This document shows, in pieces, positions 10,301 to 18,964 of a stretch of 64,000 nt of DNA. This DNA is from an uncultured Bacteroidales bacterium (lineage in GTDB: Bacteria; Bacteroidota; Bacteroidia; Bacteroidales; Muribaculaceae). The DNA lies in NCBI GenBank assembly GCA_902762385.1, contig CACWNQ010000013.1, positions 1 to 64,000 of the forward strand, read 5' to 3'. The notes under the pieces are model-generated. The model ran no database searches. It was not told the origin of the DNA and saw only the letters and a program-made list of their open reading frames with translations. Positions within the stretch are counted from its first letter, which is position 1. Every line of letters starts with the position of its first letter. The position numbers and the translations under genes are program-made.

Positions 10301-10976
10301 TGGCATTAGGCACTGTGGCCTTGTGGCGCTGAAGCTCAAGGTAATAGTCATCGCCAAAAACACTCTTGTACCACTCGATTGTCTTGCGTGCGCCATCGAT
10401 GTCTCCGTTCATTATCAATTGTGGCACTTCACCACCCAAACAGGCTGAGCAGCAGATAATGCCCTCGTGATGTGCAGCCAACTCGTTGTGGTCGGTTCGG
10501 GGATGGCTGTAGAATCCATCGGTCCAGGCATTTGACACTATCTTGATGAGATTGTGGTACCCCTGTATGTTCTTGGCAAGCAAAATCAGGTGCCTGCCTA
10601 TGTCACGCTTGTCGGTATGGCTGTGCATATCGGAATTGGCAACATAGGCCTCACATCCAAATATGGGCTTAAAGATTTTAGACTCCTGCTCTTTTATTAA
10701 TGCTTTCAGCTCATCAATCTTTGCTGCATCGGCAGTTTCGCTAGTTTGCTCCTTCTCGAGTTGGCTTTTGAGGTCCTTAATAGCCTTGTTAGCATCGGCA
10801 TTCTTTTTATTTACATAGTCATGTAATTCCTTGATGCCAAACATATTACCATGGTCGGTCAGTGCAACACCGCGCATACCATTAGCAATAGCCTTATCGA
10901 CAATGCCTTTAACAGGAGCTTGACCATCGAGCAACGAATATTGAGAGTGAACATGAAGATGAACAAATGGAATCAT
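7323..10976 (-). CDS. dnaE: DNA polymerase III alpha subunit
   Basis: The 1217-residue replicative polymerase. The N-terminal PHP domain starts FVHLHVHSQYSLLDG. The palm carries GPGRGSAAGSAVAYCLGIT and the catalytic aspartates in LPDIDVDFDDDGR (about 441-452). A helix-hairpin-helix segment (FGLNGIKGFG) is followed near the C-terminus by an OB fold. A charged, coiled-coil-like insertion of about 40 residues rich in Lys and Glu (about 60-100) interrupts the PHP domain and looks lineage-specific. It heads the dnaE-trxA-sel1 unit and has a good promoter about 105 bases upstream. Confidence 0.97.
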   Translation of the reverse strand: MIPFVHLHVHSQYSLLDGQAPVKGIVDKAIANGMRGVALTDHGNMFGIKELHDYVNKKNADANKAIKDLKSQLEKEQTSETADAAKIDELKALIKEQESKIFKPIFGCEAYVANSDMHSHTDKRDIGRHLILLAKNIQGYHNLIKIVSNAWTDGFYSHPRTDHNELAAHHEGIICCSACLGGEVPQLIMNGDIDGARKTIEWYKSVFGDDYYLELQRHKATVPNANHETFQKQQEVNAVLLQLSKELGVKVICSNDSHFLNEDDADAHERLVLLSTGRRLGDENTLLYTKQEWLKTQEEMNELFADVPEALQNTTEILDKVEIYSIDHKPILPDFPLPDGFDNEDDYLRYLVYEGAKERWPNMDEEHRERIDFELETIKKMGFPGYFLIVQDYIRVAPSLGCAVGPGRGSAAGSAVAYCLGITKIDPIKYDLLFERFLNPDRISLPDIDVDFDDDGRAAVLKYVTEKYGADKVAHIITYGTMAAKMAIKDVARVHDLPIPESNRLANFIPNRPNDMPEDEKGKNYKVTIKNCLKCFPEFRHELDNPNPIVGDTIRFAEKLEGNVRGTGVHACGVIIGRDPITDWVPVSTAIDKEDKDGARLVVTQYEGSVIEETGLIKMDFLGLKTLSIIKDALANIKQTHGIDIDIEKIPIDDKKTYQLYCEGRTTGTFQFESAGMQKYLIELQPSTFEDLIAMNALYRPGPMAYIPQFIARKHGRDPITYDFPEMEKYLKDTYGITVYQEQVMLLSRLLAGFTRGESDVLRKAMGKKQKDKLDKLKPKFLEGGEERGHDRKTLEKIWSDWEAFASYAFNKSHATCYSWVAYQTAYLKANYPSEYMAAVLSRSGDVEKMTKFMDECKAIGVKVMGPDINESYKSFSANKEGVIRFGLNGIKGFGSNSVNAIISEREKNGPFKDIYDLVERVSLTACNRRAIEALALSGAFDSFGIQREAFFEKNNKGEDFSEVLLHYGQQYQLDKSRQANTLFGDMMDDLTSKPAIPKAEPWPTIERLSRERDLVGIYLSAHPLDPFYMELKFGCNATLKEFEEQGESRLNHEFVLGGVVTDYNERPSKRGNNFGILKVEDKTGSAEFLLFDNVFATYRNFCIPGTAIAIRCAYVRNRYNDKINLQVKNIAFLKDLKGKMVKAIRINLNENQLQVADIVKAQFSVKASNKYELQFRIHDLTTNRYVDMQSAHKLPLTIEFLEQLDELGINYKVINE

Positions 10977-11081
10977 ATTCTAAAAATGTAAAGTGCTAAG
11001 TTTTAATACAATAAACAAAAAGGCGATGTCAAATTCTCCTCACTTGTTATAGCAAGGAGATAAAAAACAATTTTGCGAGTG

Positions 11082-11113
11082 TAAAGATACAGCAAAAGAG
11101 AAACAATCACAAA
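11082..11113 (-). promoter_or_regulatory. Promoter of dnaE operon
   Basis: On the minus strand, TTTG, 20 bases and TATCTTTA match the Bacteroidetes -33/-7 pattern except for the last base. It would give a leader of about 100 bases before dnaE. Confidence 0.55.
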
Positions 11114-11214
11114 ATATTTACTCAATAAGTTATTAACAATTCAAATTGGCCAAGAGGTGAACGCTACTCAATGGCAAACTGCACAATTAGTGGCATAAAC
11201 AAAAGAGACAATGC

Positions 11215-11238
11215 CACTTAGATGGGTGACATTGTCTT
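11215..11238 (-). terminator. Hairpin after the META-domain gene
   Basis: AGACAATG and CAC pair with GTG and CATTGTCT, directly beyond the stop of the minus-strand gene ending at 11270. The T-run is short. It is a probable terminator. Confidence 0.45.
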
Positions 11239-11269
11239 AATATTATTATATAAAGTCGTAATAAACGAA

Positions 11270-12181
11270 TTAATAGCGGGGGTCGAAACGCTGGAGTACA
11301 ACCAGGACCTTATCATCGAACTGTCCACGATTGTTGAGCGTCTTGGTATAAAGTTCAATTTGATTTCCGCTAATGGCCTTGCGGCAATAAAGCGTCTCCT
11401 CTAAAGCAATGAGAAGGCGAGTCTCGGTATCGAAATATTTCCAGCGATATCGCGTAGGACGGAACTCAAGGTCCTCAAACTCGATGCCATGAACAATCAT
11501 GGGATCGATGTACATAACACCATTAATGATATTGATATTGTTGCCGCTGATAATGTTGACGGTCTTCATGTCGACATCATTCACAATCTTGATGTCGCAC
11601 TCACGAGGGATGTCGGTTTCATTAATTCTCATCACACGCCACACGCCATTGATAAAGTCGAGGTTTTGCCTGCGGAACTTCATTAACTCATCACGGTTGT
11701 GCTTTACAAGCATGTATTCTACATCGCCTTCACTTAATAGAGAAATAGTATTGGCCTCGTTCAGGCAATTAAGCATGCGATTTTCCAAACGTTGGTAATA
11801 ATCGCCATCAATCTTGGTTGTCACCACATTGTCGACCTTGAATTTATTGCCGTCTAATTTATAGGTGGCATTAAGGGTGTTGGTTCCAGTGTTGCCATAA
11901 AGCATTCCTGCTTCAACATCGAAATAAAGATAGGCGCGCATAGAACGTGGCAGGTTGACATCATCGCCATCAATCTGCACAAGGTTCCACTCTCCATTGA
12001 GTTGCGCCATGGGGTTCTCGATGGGATAGTCGACAACCTTGACCTGAGGTTCGAATCGAATCTCTTGCTGTGGCTGAGGCTGTGGGCGCTTATTATCTTT
12101 TTTCTTTTTTGCCATTGCCACATCGGGGCACACTAAGAGTGCCATGAGCAACGTCAATATAGTCAATTTCTTAATCATCAT
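11270..12181 (-). CDS. Exported META-domain (HslJ-like) protein
   Basis: A 303-residue protein with signal peptide MIKKLTILTLLMALLVCPDVAMA, a Lys/Pro/Gln-rich linker (about 25-45) and two related beta-rich modules. The first starts LNGEWNLVQIDGDDV and the second NGVWRVMRINETDI. LNGxWxLxxIxG openings are typical of META/HslJ domains, which are periplasmic and of unclear function. A duplicated domain in one chain is the main feature. It is divergent from galM and has its own promoter. Confidence 0.7.
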   Translation of the reverse strand: MMIKKLTILTLLMALLVCPDVAMAKKKKDNKRPQPQPQQEIRFEPQVKVVDYPIENPMAQLNGEWNLVQIDGDDVNLPRSMRAYLYFDVEAGMLYGNTGTNTLNATYKLDGNKFKVDNVVTTKIDGDYYQRLENRMLNCLNEANTISLLSEGDVEYMLVKHNRDELMKFRRQNLDFINGVWRVMRINETDIPRECDIKIVNDVDMKTVNIISGNNINIINGVMYIDPMIVHGIEFEDLEFRPTRYRWKYFDTETRLLIALEETLYCRKAISGNQIELYTKTLNNRGQFDDKVLVVLQRFDPRY

Positions 12182-12205
12182 AATAATTCAAAAAATATTA
12201 TCGGG

Positions 12206-12237
12206 CAAAATTCGTCATTTTTCATAATATGTGCAAA
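12206..12237 (-). promoter_or_regulatory. Promoter of META-domain gene
   Basis: Minus-strand TTTG, 20 bases and GAATTTTG match the TAnnTTTG promoter class except for the first base. It ends about 25 bases before the start codon and lies back to back with the galM promoter. Confidence 0.5.
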
Positions 12238-12265
12238 TTTGCGCTATACTTTTATCATTTTTTTA

Positions 12266-12273
12266 TACCTTTG
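12266..12273 (+). promoter_or_regulatory. -7 box of galM promoter
   Basis: TACCTTTG matches TAnnTTTG exactly, 57 bases before the galM start. The nearest TTTG lies 24 bases upstream, longer than usual, so the -33 element is unsure. Confidence 0.45.
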
Positions 12274-12330
12274 CACAACACTTGCACAAATCGTTAAGAA
12301 TATTTTAATCAACTAGCAAACAATATTATC

Positions 12331-13395
12331 ATGACAAAATTGACAAAATCGGGACTAAATCCAGAGAACTTTATCACTACTATTGATGGTAAACCAGTGG
12401 CCCTGTATATACTCGTCAACAAGAATGGTGCCGAGGCTTGTATCACCAACTATGGAGGACGAATCGTGAGCCTTATGGTGCCCGACCGTGAGGGGAAACT
12501 AACAGATGTGGAGCTAGGCCATGACAGCATAGCTAACTATCTTGCCGATGACGGCAACTTTGGTGCACTGATTGGTCGTTATGGCAATCGTATAGGGAAC
12601 GGCAAGTTCACACTTGATGGCGTGGAATATACTCTCCCTATTAATAATAATGGTCACTGCCTGCATGGTGGATTGGTTGGATATGACAAGAAAGTGTGGG
12701 ACGCAAAACAAGATGGCAACCGCCTGGAGCTCACACTTGTTGACCCTGATGGAACCGAGGGATTTCCTGGCACACTTAATGTGAAAGTGGTTTATACTTT
12801 GACTGAAGACAATGCTATCGACATAGAGTATACAGCCACAACCGATAAACCCACTATTGTAAATCTTACCAACCACTCTTATTTCAACCTAAATGGCGAC
12901 TTGGCGTCGAGCATACACAACCATATTCTCACCGTTGATGCCGACCGCATCACACCAGCCGATGAGACACTCATCACCGATGGATCGTTCATGGACGTTG
13001 AAGGAACACCATTTGACTTCAGAGAGCCTAAGCCAATTGGTCAAGATATCAATGCTGATAACGAACAGCTGAAGAACGGCAATGGCTATGACCACAGCTT
13101 TGCATTAAACCATCCTGGTGATATCAACCAAATGGCATTGAGAGTGATGTCGCCAGTGACAGGAATTGTGATGGAGGTCTACACTACCGAACCTGCCGCA
13201 CAGATGTATACTGGAAACTTCCTCGATGAGAACCTTAAAGGAAAATTCGGCATAGGTTATCCCGCCCGCTCTGCAGTAGCATTTGAGACTCAACACTACC
13301 CTAACACTCCCAATTGTCCTGAGTACCCATCGTGTGAATTGCGCCCAGGAGAGACTTATTACACTCGCACCATTTATCGCTTCACTACAGCTTAG
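12331..13395 (+). CDS. galM: Aldose 1-epimerase (galactose mutarotase)
   Basis: A 354-residue cytosolic enzyme that interconverts alpha and beta anomers of aldoses, feeding galactose into the Leloir pathway. The family landmarks are visible: NYGGRIVSLMVPD, RYGNRIGNGKFTLDG, the GHCLHGG substrate loop, NLTNHSYFNLNG with the catalytic histidine, and AVAFETQHYPN with the catalytic glutamate. No other galactose genes lie beside it. A strong hairpin follows. Confidence 0.93.
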   Translation: MTKLTKSGLNPENFITTIDGKPVALYILVNKNGAEACITNYGGRIVSLMVPDREGKLTDVELGHDSIANYLADDGNFGALIGRYGNRIGNGKFTLDGVEYTLPINNNGHCLHGGLVGYDKKVWDAKQDGNRLELTLVDPDGTEGFPGTLNVKVVYTLTEDNAIDIEYTATTDKPTIVNLTNHSYFNLNGDLASSIHNHILTVDADRITPADETLITDGSFMDVEGTPFDFREPKPIGQDINADNEQLKNGNGYDHSFALNHPGDINQMALRVMSPVTGIVMEVYTTEPAAQMYTGNFLDENLKGKFGIGYPARSAVAFETQHYPNTPNCPEYPSCELRPGETYYTRTIYRFTTA

Positions 13396-13419
13396 TGATT
13401 AAGAACATGGAATCAATAA

Positions 13420-13453
13420 CAAGAGCCTTGCTGCAGCTGTAGCAAGGCTCTTG
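13420..13453. terminator. Bidirectional terminator hairpin
   Basis: CAAGAGCCTTGCT pairs perfectly with AGCAAGGCTCTTG over an 8-base loop, between galM and the convergent pRiA4b-like gene. Confidence 0.8.
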
Positions 13454-13475
13454 ATTTATAAGATATTAACCAATT

Positions 13476-14036
13476 TTACAAATCTTCGTCGGCGTCTTCA
13501 TTAAACTCGTCGTTAAGCTCGGCCAGCTCTTCTTCGTTGAAGGCATCTTCTCCAAAAAACTGCTCATCAAGTTCCTCAATTGGAGTATCCTCAATCTTAA
13601 CGGGTTTTGCGTCGGCAAGTAAGTCGGCAGCCATTGTCTCTTGAGGAGCCTTTCCTTCCTTGCGCTGGCACAAGGGGTCGTGAAGATTCTTGCCTGGTAT
13701 TGTCTCCTTAAGAATCATATAGAAATAGCGATCGGTCATATAGTCGAAGACAAACTTCAACTTCTGGCCTTCGTCTTCCAGAAGTTCATCGAGAGGTGTA
13801 TCCTCCATAATCCAGATGTCCTCATCAGAATCGGTATCCATATCAAAATAGGTCACCTCTTTCTCGTTAGACCAATCTTCGTCACAAATTATAAAAGAGT
13901 CCATTTGATTCTTGTCATATCCTGCAGCCTCGAGTATAGTATTGCGAAGCCTCAAAAAAGTGTCGGAACCATCAATGGCAATCTCTAATTTGAAATTTTC
14001 AGATTCTTCTGAACCAATCAAGAACTTGTATATCAT
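13476..14036 (-). CDS. pRiA4b ORF-3-like domain protein
   Basis: A 186-residue cytosolic protein of the plasmid pRiA4b ORF-3-like family, recognised from the opening MIYKFLIGS, the LRNTILEAAGYD helix, the DSFIICDE segment and the FVFDYMTDRYFYMILKE core. The C-terminal 50 residues are highly acidic (repeated EE and DE runs) and probably disordered. The family is widespread in Bacteroidetes and its function is not known. It is transcribed alone behind a promoter at 14071-14099. Confidence 0.75.
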   Translation of the reverse strand: MIYKFLIGSEESENFKLEIAIDGSDTFLRLRNTILEAAGYDKNQMDSFIICDEDWSNEKEVTYFDMDTDSDEDIWIMEDTPLDELLEDEGQKLKFVFDYMTDRYFYMILKETIPGKNLHDPLCQRKEGKAPQETMAADLLADAKPVKIEDTPIEELDEQFFGEDAFNEEELAELNDEFNEDADEDL

Positions 14037-14070
14037 ATTTTCTATATATTATTGATGTTGTTTTCGATTG

Positions 14071-14099
14071 CGAAATTAGTAAAAAAATGAATTATGCAA
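14071..14099 (-). promoter_or_regulatory. Promoter of pRiA4b-like gene
   Basis: Minus-strand TTG, 18 bases and TAATTTCG match the Bacteroidetes pattern in seven of eight -7 bases. The leader would be about 30 bases. Confidence 0.45.
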
Positions 14100-14230
14100 G
14101 CAATATTGGTACTTTTTTTTATCTACAAGCAAAAAAAACAACTTTTCCAAATAATTCAAGGGGAAAATTCAAGGAAAATGCACATTGAAAGGATGCCTTT
14201 GATTCTGCGAAAGAGAGTAGCGACAAAGTG

Positions 14231-14268
14231 AAGAGGGGCAATAATTTTCGTTATTGTCCCTCTTTTTT
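14231..14268. terminator. Hairpin downstream of ybjQ-like gene
   Basis: GAGGG and CAATAA pair with TTATTG and CCCTC around TTTTCG, with A and T runs on the flanks. It lies 21 bases beyond the stop of the minus-strand ybjQ-like gene. The T-run is better on the plus strand. Confidence 0.55.
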
Positions 14269-14288
14269 CAGTATTACAAAATGGAATC

Positions 14289-14606
14289 TTAAATTACCAC
14301 TGCTGTTCCACTGGTAGCAACCATAAGCATAGAACTAGCTTCGCCAATGGTCTCGTAGTCGATGTCGATGCCCACGATGGCATTAGCTCCCATTGCCTGA
14401 GCGCGCTGAATCATTTCCATCATTGAGGTGTCTTTTGCCTCGCGAAGCACCTTCTCATAGGCATTGGCGCGCCCACCAACGATGTCGCGTATGCCTGCCA
14501 TAAAATCCTTAAGGATATTAGCGCCAATAATAGTCTCACCGGTTACCACGCCCTTGTATTCGCGAATCTGGTAACCGTCAATGTTTGGAGTTGTAGTAAG
14601 TATCAT
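14289..14606 (-). CDS. YbjQ/UPF0145 family protein
   Basis: A 105-residue protein with the full YbjQ pattern: [21 protein letters not shown], then [24 protein letters not shown], and a C-terminal [13 protein letters not shown]. Members form small beta-barrel-like pentamers. A heavy-metal-binding role has been suggested for the family but is not established. It sits downstream of the polysaccharide locus and may be read through from it (58-base gap). Confidence 0.85.
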   Translation of the reverse strand: MILTTTPNIDGYQIREYKGVVTGETIIGANILKDFMAGIRDIVGGRANAYEKVLREAKDTSMMEMIQRAQAMGANAIVGIDIDYETIGEASSMLMVATSGTAVVI

Positions 14607-14664
14607 AATAAAATAATTTAAGTTGTTCTATTATTAGACGCACTAATGAGTGGAAATGTTGCAA

Positions 14665-15312
14665 CTATTGTTTATACTTTATTATCTTTGCCGGCACACC
14701 AGCCACGACTGCATAATCGGGCACATCTTTGATGACCACTGCCCCAGCGCCGATAGTAGAGAGTTTTCCTACATTCTTCTGATTTATAATTTTAGCTCCT
14801 GTACCGCAATATACCCCTTCACCTATATTCACTTCACCAGATATATTACATGTGGGCATAAAAGAAGAATAGTCGCCAATTACAGTATCATGGCCTACAG
14901 TGCATGCAAGATTCAATATCACAAAACTCCCTATTTTTGAATCTGTTGTAATAATATTACTTGCACATATAATGCATCCATTACCAATTTCTACAGAGTT
15001 ATTATCACCTATTAACACAGAAGGATGAATAATAGTAGGATAAGATATAGAAGAATTACAAAACTTCTCTACAATAATCTTTTTTACTTCTGGAGAACCA
15101 ATTGCAACAACAACAGAAAGTGGAGTTTTCCAAGTGTTTAAGTCCTCAACTCCACCAAGAACAGGATAACCATGAACTGATTCACCTTTCTTTTTTCCAT
15201 CATCAAAAAAGCCGATAAAATTCCATGTTTGACAACACTTATTAATATCGTTGATTATTGTCAAGACTTCACGGCCGAAACCGCCTGCTCCAAAAATAGC
15301 AATGTCTTTCAT
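14665..15312 (-). CDS. PglD/NeuD-type sugar O- or N-acyltransferase
   Basis: A 215-residue two-domain enzyme. The N-terminal Rossmann-like PglD_N domain starts IAIFGAGGFGREVLTII. The C-terminal left-handed beta-helix of hexapeptide repeats (about 95-205) ends VVAGVPAKIIKYKQ. Relatives acetylate UDP-amino sugars or sialic acid using acetyl-CoA. Here it lies 2 bases after the initiating sugar transferase, the usual pairing for making a modified first sugar of a lipid-linked glycan. It is the last gene of the glycan operon. Confidence 0.85.
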   Translation of the reverse strand: MKDIAIFGAGGFGREVLTIINDINKCCQTWNFIGFFDDGKKKGESVHGYPVLGGVEDLNTWKTPLSVVVAIGSPEVKKIIVEKFCNSSISYPTIIHPSVLIGDNNSVEIGNGCIICASNIITTDSKIGSFVILNLACTVGHDTVIGDYSSFMPTCNISGEVNIGEGVYCGTGAKIINQKNVGKLSTIGAGAVVIKDVPDYAVVAGVPAKIIKYKQ

Positions 15313-15314
15313 TT

Positions 15315-15923
15315 TTAATTGTTACCGTTAAATGCCTCCATCGTAGCACTTCCATCATGAGAAATGTCGGCACGGCGAAGGACTTTATTGATAGTTGTAA
15401 AAATCACTTTTAAGTCGGTCTTGAAGGTGCAGTGATCTACATACCACACATCAAGCTTGAACTTCTCGGTCCAAGTTATGGCATTACGTCCATGACACTG
15501 AGCCCAACCAGTAATGCCAGGACGAACCTCATGTCGACGAGCTTGTTCTTTGCTATAGAGAGGGAGATATTGCACCAGCAAGGGCCTTGGTCCAATCAGC
15601 GCCATATCGCCTTTAAGAACATTTATCAGTTGTGGTAACTCGTCTATGCTCGTAGAGCGGACAAATCGGCCTACTTTTGTTAACCGGACTTCATCAGGTA
15701 AAAGATTACCATTAGCATCCCGCTCGTCAGTCATGGTTTTGAACTTTATAATCTTGAAAATATTTGCATCCTTGCCTGGTCGCTCCTGCAGGAAAAATGC
15801 TCCAGCTCCTTTGTTTGCAAAGTGTAACCAAATGGTTACCACCAAAAGAATTGGCGATAAGCAGATCAATGCCAATAAAGATATGAAGAAGTCTATTATT
15901 CTTTTGAAATACTTGCGATACAT
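15315..15923 (-). CDS. Initiating sugar transferase (PglC/WcaJ family)
   Basis: About 203 residues. An N-terminal re-entrant membrane helix (KRIIDFFISLLALICLSPILL) precedes the catalytic core. The core carries FKTM, TKVGRFVRSTSIDELPQLINVLKGDMALIGPRPL and RPGITGWAQCHGRN, the hallmarks of phosphoglycosyl transferases that load sugar-1-phosphate onto undecaprenyl phosphate. The short form without extra helices is PglC-like. I chose the ATG at 15923; an in-frame ATG at 15947 adds 8 residues. Either start overlaps the upstream glycosyltransferase gene. Confidence 0.9.
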   Translation of the reverse strand: MYRKYFKRIIDFFISLLALICLSPILLVVTIWLHFANKGAGAFFLQERPGKDANIFKIIKFKTMTDERDANGNLLPDEVRLTKVGRFVRSTSIDELPQLINVLKGDMALIGPRPLLVQYLPLYSKEQARRHEVRPGITGWAQCHGRNAITWTEKFKLDVWYVDHCTFKTDLKVIFTTINKVLRRADISHDGSATMEAFNGNN

Positions 15924-17026
15924 TCTTTGTAGAAATCTTTTAGGCACTGACGAACATAAGACTGTTCATAGCGAGAAGCAATTAGTGGTCGAGCGTTTTT
16001 TGCCATACGTTTCACATCTTCAGGATTCTCGACAAAATGCTTCATAGCCTGGTAAAGAGCCTCGGCATTTTTTGAAGGGATAATCATTCCATTTTCGCCA
16101 TCAATAATGATTTCTCGAGAACCATTAATATCAGTCACAATACTTGGCAAGCCCATAGCTCCAGCCTCAATTACAACATTAGGGAAACCTTCGCGGTAGC
16201 TTGGAAAAACAAGGGCATCGGCTGAAGCAAAGAAGGGACGAACGTCTTTCTGCTGGCCAACTGCATCTATCGCTGGATTACGTTTAATCTCGGCTGCAGT
16301 TTCAGGCTGAATTGGATCTATCTCCTCTTCCTCGGGCCCAACAAGCACTAGCCTGGTTTCAGGGTGTGCTTTGTTAAGACGAGAAAAGGCTTCAACTAGT
16401 TCATTTATTCCCTTGTCACCAACCAATCTACCAACAAAGACAAACGAAAATCCACTTTCTTTGGGAGAGGTTCTGTGAGGCTCTGGTTTAAAATGCTCTA
16501 GATCAATTCCACGGATATTTCCATGGCCTAAAACTCGAATATCCTTCTTTGTGATTTTATTCTTTAGTAGGTCGGCCTTAACGCCTTCTCCTTCTGGGAT
16601 TATGTGGGTGGCACAGGCACACGTAAGCCAGTCGGTAAACATTAAAATGCGTCGCTTCAATCCTGTAGAAGTTGGGAACACGAGTCCAGTGAATGTGTGA
16701 ATTCGGATTGGGACTCTCGCCAGCCATGCGGCAACCATAGTTACCATACCAGCCTTAGGTGTCATTGAGTGTACCATATCAGGCTTCTCGCGGCGCATCA
16801 AGCGCCACATTTGCCACAGAGACTTCAGGTCCTTAAAAGGTGAAATGCGACGCTCCATAGGCAAGGCAATAGTTCGTATGCCCTCACTATTAGCTAATTC
16901 CTCTAATTCTTTACCTGGCGATGATACTGCCACCACCTCGTAACCTTCAAGCTTGAGCTCTTTCAATAAACCTTTACAGAAGGCAGTCAGTGTTGAAGGA
17001 ACCGTAGTTATGCGTATAAGTTTCAT
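15896..17026 (-). CDS. Glycosyltransferase family 4
   Basis: A 376-residue GT-B enzyme. The N-terminal acceptor domain has TVPSTLTAFCKGLLKELKLEGYEV and HSMTPKAGMVTMVAAWLARV. The C-terminal donor domain has FVFVGRLVGDKGINELVEAF and the E-x7-E-like SYREGFPNVVIEAGAMGLP. It resembles WbpH/WbnK-type transferases that act early in O-antigen assembly, but donor and acceptor are unknown. It overlaps the preceding GT4 by an ATGA junction and the next gene by 28 bases, showing tight translational coupling. Confidence 0.88.
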   Translation of the reverse strand: MKLIRITTVPSTLTAFCKGLLKELKLEGYEVVAVSSPGKELEELANSEGIRTIALPMERRISPFKDLKSLWQMWRLMRREKPDMVHSMTPKAGMVTMVAAWLARVPIRIHTFTGLVFPTSTGLKRRILMFTDWLTCACATHIIPEGEGVKADLLKNKITKKDIRVLGHGNIRGIDLEHFKPEPHRTSPKESGFSFVFVGRLVGDKGINELVEAFSRLNKAHPETRLVLVGPEEEEIDPIQPETAAEIKRNPAIDAVGQQKDVRPFFASADALVFPSYREGFPNVVIEAGAMGLPSIVTDINGSREIIIDGENGMIIPSKNAEALYQAMKHFVENPEDVKRMAKNARPLIASRYEQSYVRQCLKDFYKECIASISKE

Positions 17027-18084
17027 AGGGATTTATATAACTCGTTATATTTTTTAGCCATTATGCTGATATCAAATTGCTTTGCTCGCTCTTGGCATTC
17101 ACGGGCAACAACATTATAATGAACAGGATTATTGCACAATTGCCTAATTTCTTTAGCCAATTGCTTGTAATCGCCATGTGGAAACAAGATGCCTGCGTCT
17201 TTTACCACCTCTCGCAGACCGTCTACATCGCTAGCTATAAATGGTCGTCCACTTGCCATCCCCTCTATGCTTGAAAGAGATAAGCCTTCCCAGTGCGATG
17301 AAAGGACTACGATGTCGCTTGCTTTAAGTATCTCAGGAATATCAGTACGAATGCCCAGAAAATCAACTCGATCAGCAACACCTAAAGAACGAGCCAATTC
17401 TTCAACTATTGGACGACGAACACCATCACCTGCAAATTGAAGCCTATAATTATCGGGTAATTCTTTTATTGCTTTTACTAAGGTGTCCTGGTCTTTCTGA
17501 TCCCTGAAAGCAGAAACCATAGTAATAATAAAGACTTTCTTATCCGAAATACTATTTATTGGCAACAAGAAACGCTCAATAGCCACACCATTATAAATAG
17601 TAGAGATGTTCGGTTTTTGCCCAATATATTCCACTAAATTTGTATAAGTTTGGTCAGCAATGCAAATGATATGATTATAACGAGCATACATCCACTTGTC
17701 AATGACTTTTAGATACCATTTTCCACGTCGGCGGTTGGTTGCATTATGCTCTGTTGTCACTAGTTTCGACTTACCGCATTTAAGCATTTTAGCAATCGGT
17801 GCAAATAATTGGCATGCGGTATTGTGAGTGTGAATTATATCATATTTACCAATGAATTTACTCAGTTTGAATATGATTCGTGGATGATAAACATTACCGC
17901 CAATGCCAAGAGAATGGATTTTGATACCCTGTTGCTCCAGTTCCTCGTAAAATGCGGTACGGGTCCCATCAAAGATGAGCAGTTCCACCTCATTGCCCAA
18001 ATCACGCAATCGAGGGAGCAGATCTACCATCAAGTGCTCAGCTCCTCCAGTACGAAGAGATGTGATTACATGTAAAATTTTCAT
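17023..18084 (-). CDS. Glycosyltransferase family 4
   Basis: A GT-B enzyme of 353 residues starting MKILHVITSLRTGGAEHLMVDLLP, the classic GT4 opening with a glycine-rich loop. The donor-binding half has VVLSSHWEGLSLSSIEGMASGRPFIASDVDGLREVV. I chose the ATG at 18084 because it overlaps the previous stop as ATGA and gives the standard N-terminus. Specificity is unknown. Confidence 0.88.
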   Translation of the reverse strand: MKILHVITSLRTGGAEHLMVDLLPRLRDLGNEVELLIFDGTRTAFYEELEQQGIKIHSLGIGGNVYHPRIIFKLSKFIGKYDIIHTHNTACQLFAPIAKMLKCGKSKLVTTEHNATNRRRGKWYLKVIDKWMYARYNHIICIADQTYTNLVEYIGQKPNISTIYNGVAIERFLLPINSISDKKVFIITMVSAFRDQKDQDTLVKAIKELPDNYRLQFAGDGVRRPIVEELARSLGVADRVDFLGIRTDIPEILKASDIVVLSSHWEGLSLSSIEGMASGRPFIASDVDGLREVVKDAGILFPHGDYKQLAKEIRQLCNNPVHYNVVARECQERAKQFDISIMAKKYNELYKSL

Positions 18085-18944
18085 CGTTTGTCTCTCAAAT
18101 GCATTAAATAGCCTATAGGTTGGCACCAGAACCAATACCAAGGCAGTTTAGGCACACTCTTACCCTTAGTTACACATGCACGGAAGCGCCAATAGTTTAT
18201 AGCAGCTTTTAGCTTCTCTTTAAATGGTATATTATAGGAGTTAAGTTCTTGATAGGTTGTCGCTGCAGCCACTGGACTATTCATTCTTGCACGAACTATA
18301 CCAGCAGTGATACCTTCGGGCTGGTATTCGGCAACATATATCGGTTCATTGAAGAATAGAAGATTATATTTTTGAGCTATCCTATTCCAAACTAAAGCCT
18401 CAGGGCAGAAACGTTCTCCATCATATTCTGGGAAAGGAAACTCACGCATAACATAAGTTAGAAAAACCTCTTTTAAATCGCCAGTCACATGATGCTTCAC
18501 ACGCAACTTCAAACTACTACAGATAATCTCATCACATGGAAGACCCGAGCCTATAACGTCACCTTTAGGGGTCATGTCAAGTCCACAAATGCCTCCTATC
18601 GAGTTATCGCCCTTAATCTTCTTATATTTTTCTGCAACCTTTGCCAACGAGTCATCTGGCAAATAGTCATCGCTATCGGCAATAAAAAACAATTCGCCTT
18701 GTGCTTCTTGCACTCCACGGTTAATGGCTCTATGCTTTCCTCCATTAGGTTGGTGGATAAAGCCCCCCTCCATCCTCCCTAAGGGGGGGAAGAATGATTT
18801 TACGACTTCTTCGGTATCATCGGTGCTACCATCGTCGACGATAATCCATTCGAAGTCTTGAAATGTTTGTGCCTTTAGCGACTCATAAAGCCGCGGCAGC
18901 AAATGTGCACGATTATATGTTGGTGTGAAAACTGTAATCAACAT
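18081..18944 (-). CDS. Glycosyltransferase family 2
   Basis: A GT-A enzyme of about 287 residues. The start MLITVFTPTYNRAHLLPRLYESL, the WIIVDDGSTDDT nucleotide-binding segment and the FIADSDDYLPDD DXD-type motif are clear. A short segment between the first strand-helix unit and YxQPNGGKHRAINRGV is encoded by a G/C-rich hairpin sequence (18762-18792) and reads FFPPLGRMEGGF, so it looks like an in-frame insertion. An earlier ATG at 18971 would overlap the acyltransferase gene and add 9 unusual residues. Confidence 0.87.
   Translation of the reverse strand: MLITVFTPTYNRAHLLPRLYESLKAQTFQDFEWIIVDDGSTDDTEEVVKSFFPPLGRMEGGFIHQPNGGKHRAINRGVQEAQGELFFIADSDDYLPDDSLAKVAEKYKKIKGDNSIGGICGLDMTPKGDVIGSGLPCDEIICSSLKLRVKHHVTGDLKEVFLTYVMREFPFPEYDGERFCPEALVWNRIAQKYNLLFFNEPIYVAEYQPEGITAGIVRARMNSPVAAATTYQELNSYNIPFKEKLKAAINYWRFRACVTKGKSVPKLPWYWFWCQPIGYLMHLRDKR
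18762..18792. repeat. G/C-rich mini-hairpin inserted in a GT2 gene (H1)
   Basis: A run of C's, CTCC, CCTAAGG and a run of G's forms an imperfect palindrome in an AT-rich gene. It encodes PPLGRMEGG. It resembles the elements at 22771-22800 and 32231-32264 in base pattern and in the glycine- and proline-rich peptide produced. Confidence 0.6.
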
Positions 18945-18964
18945 GAAAAATAAGTTGTTACTAA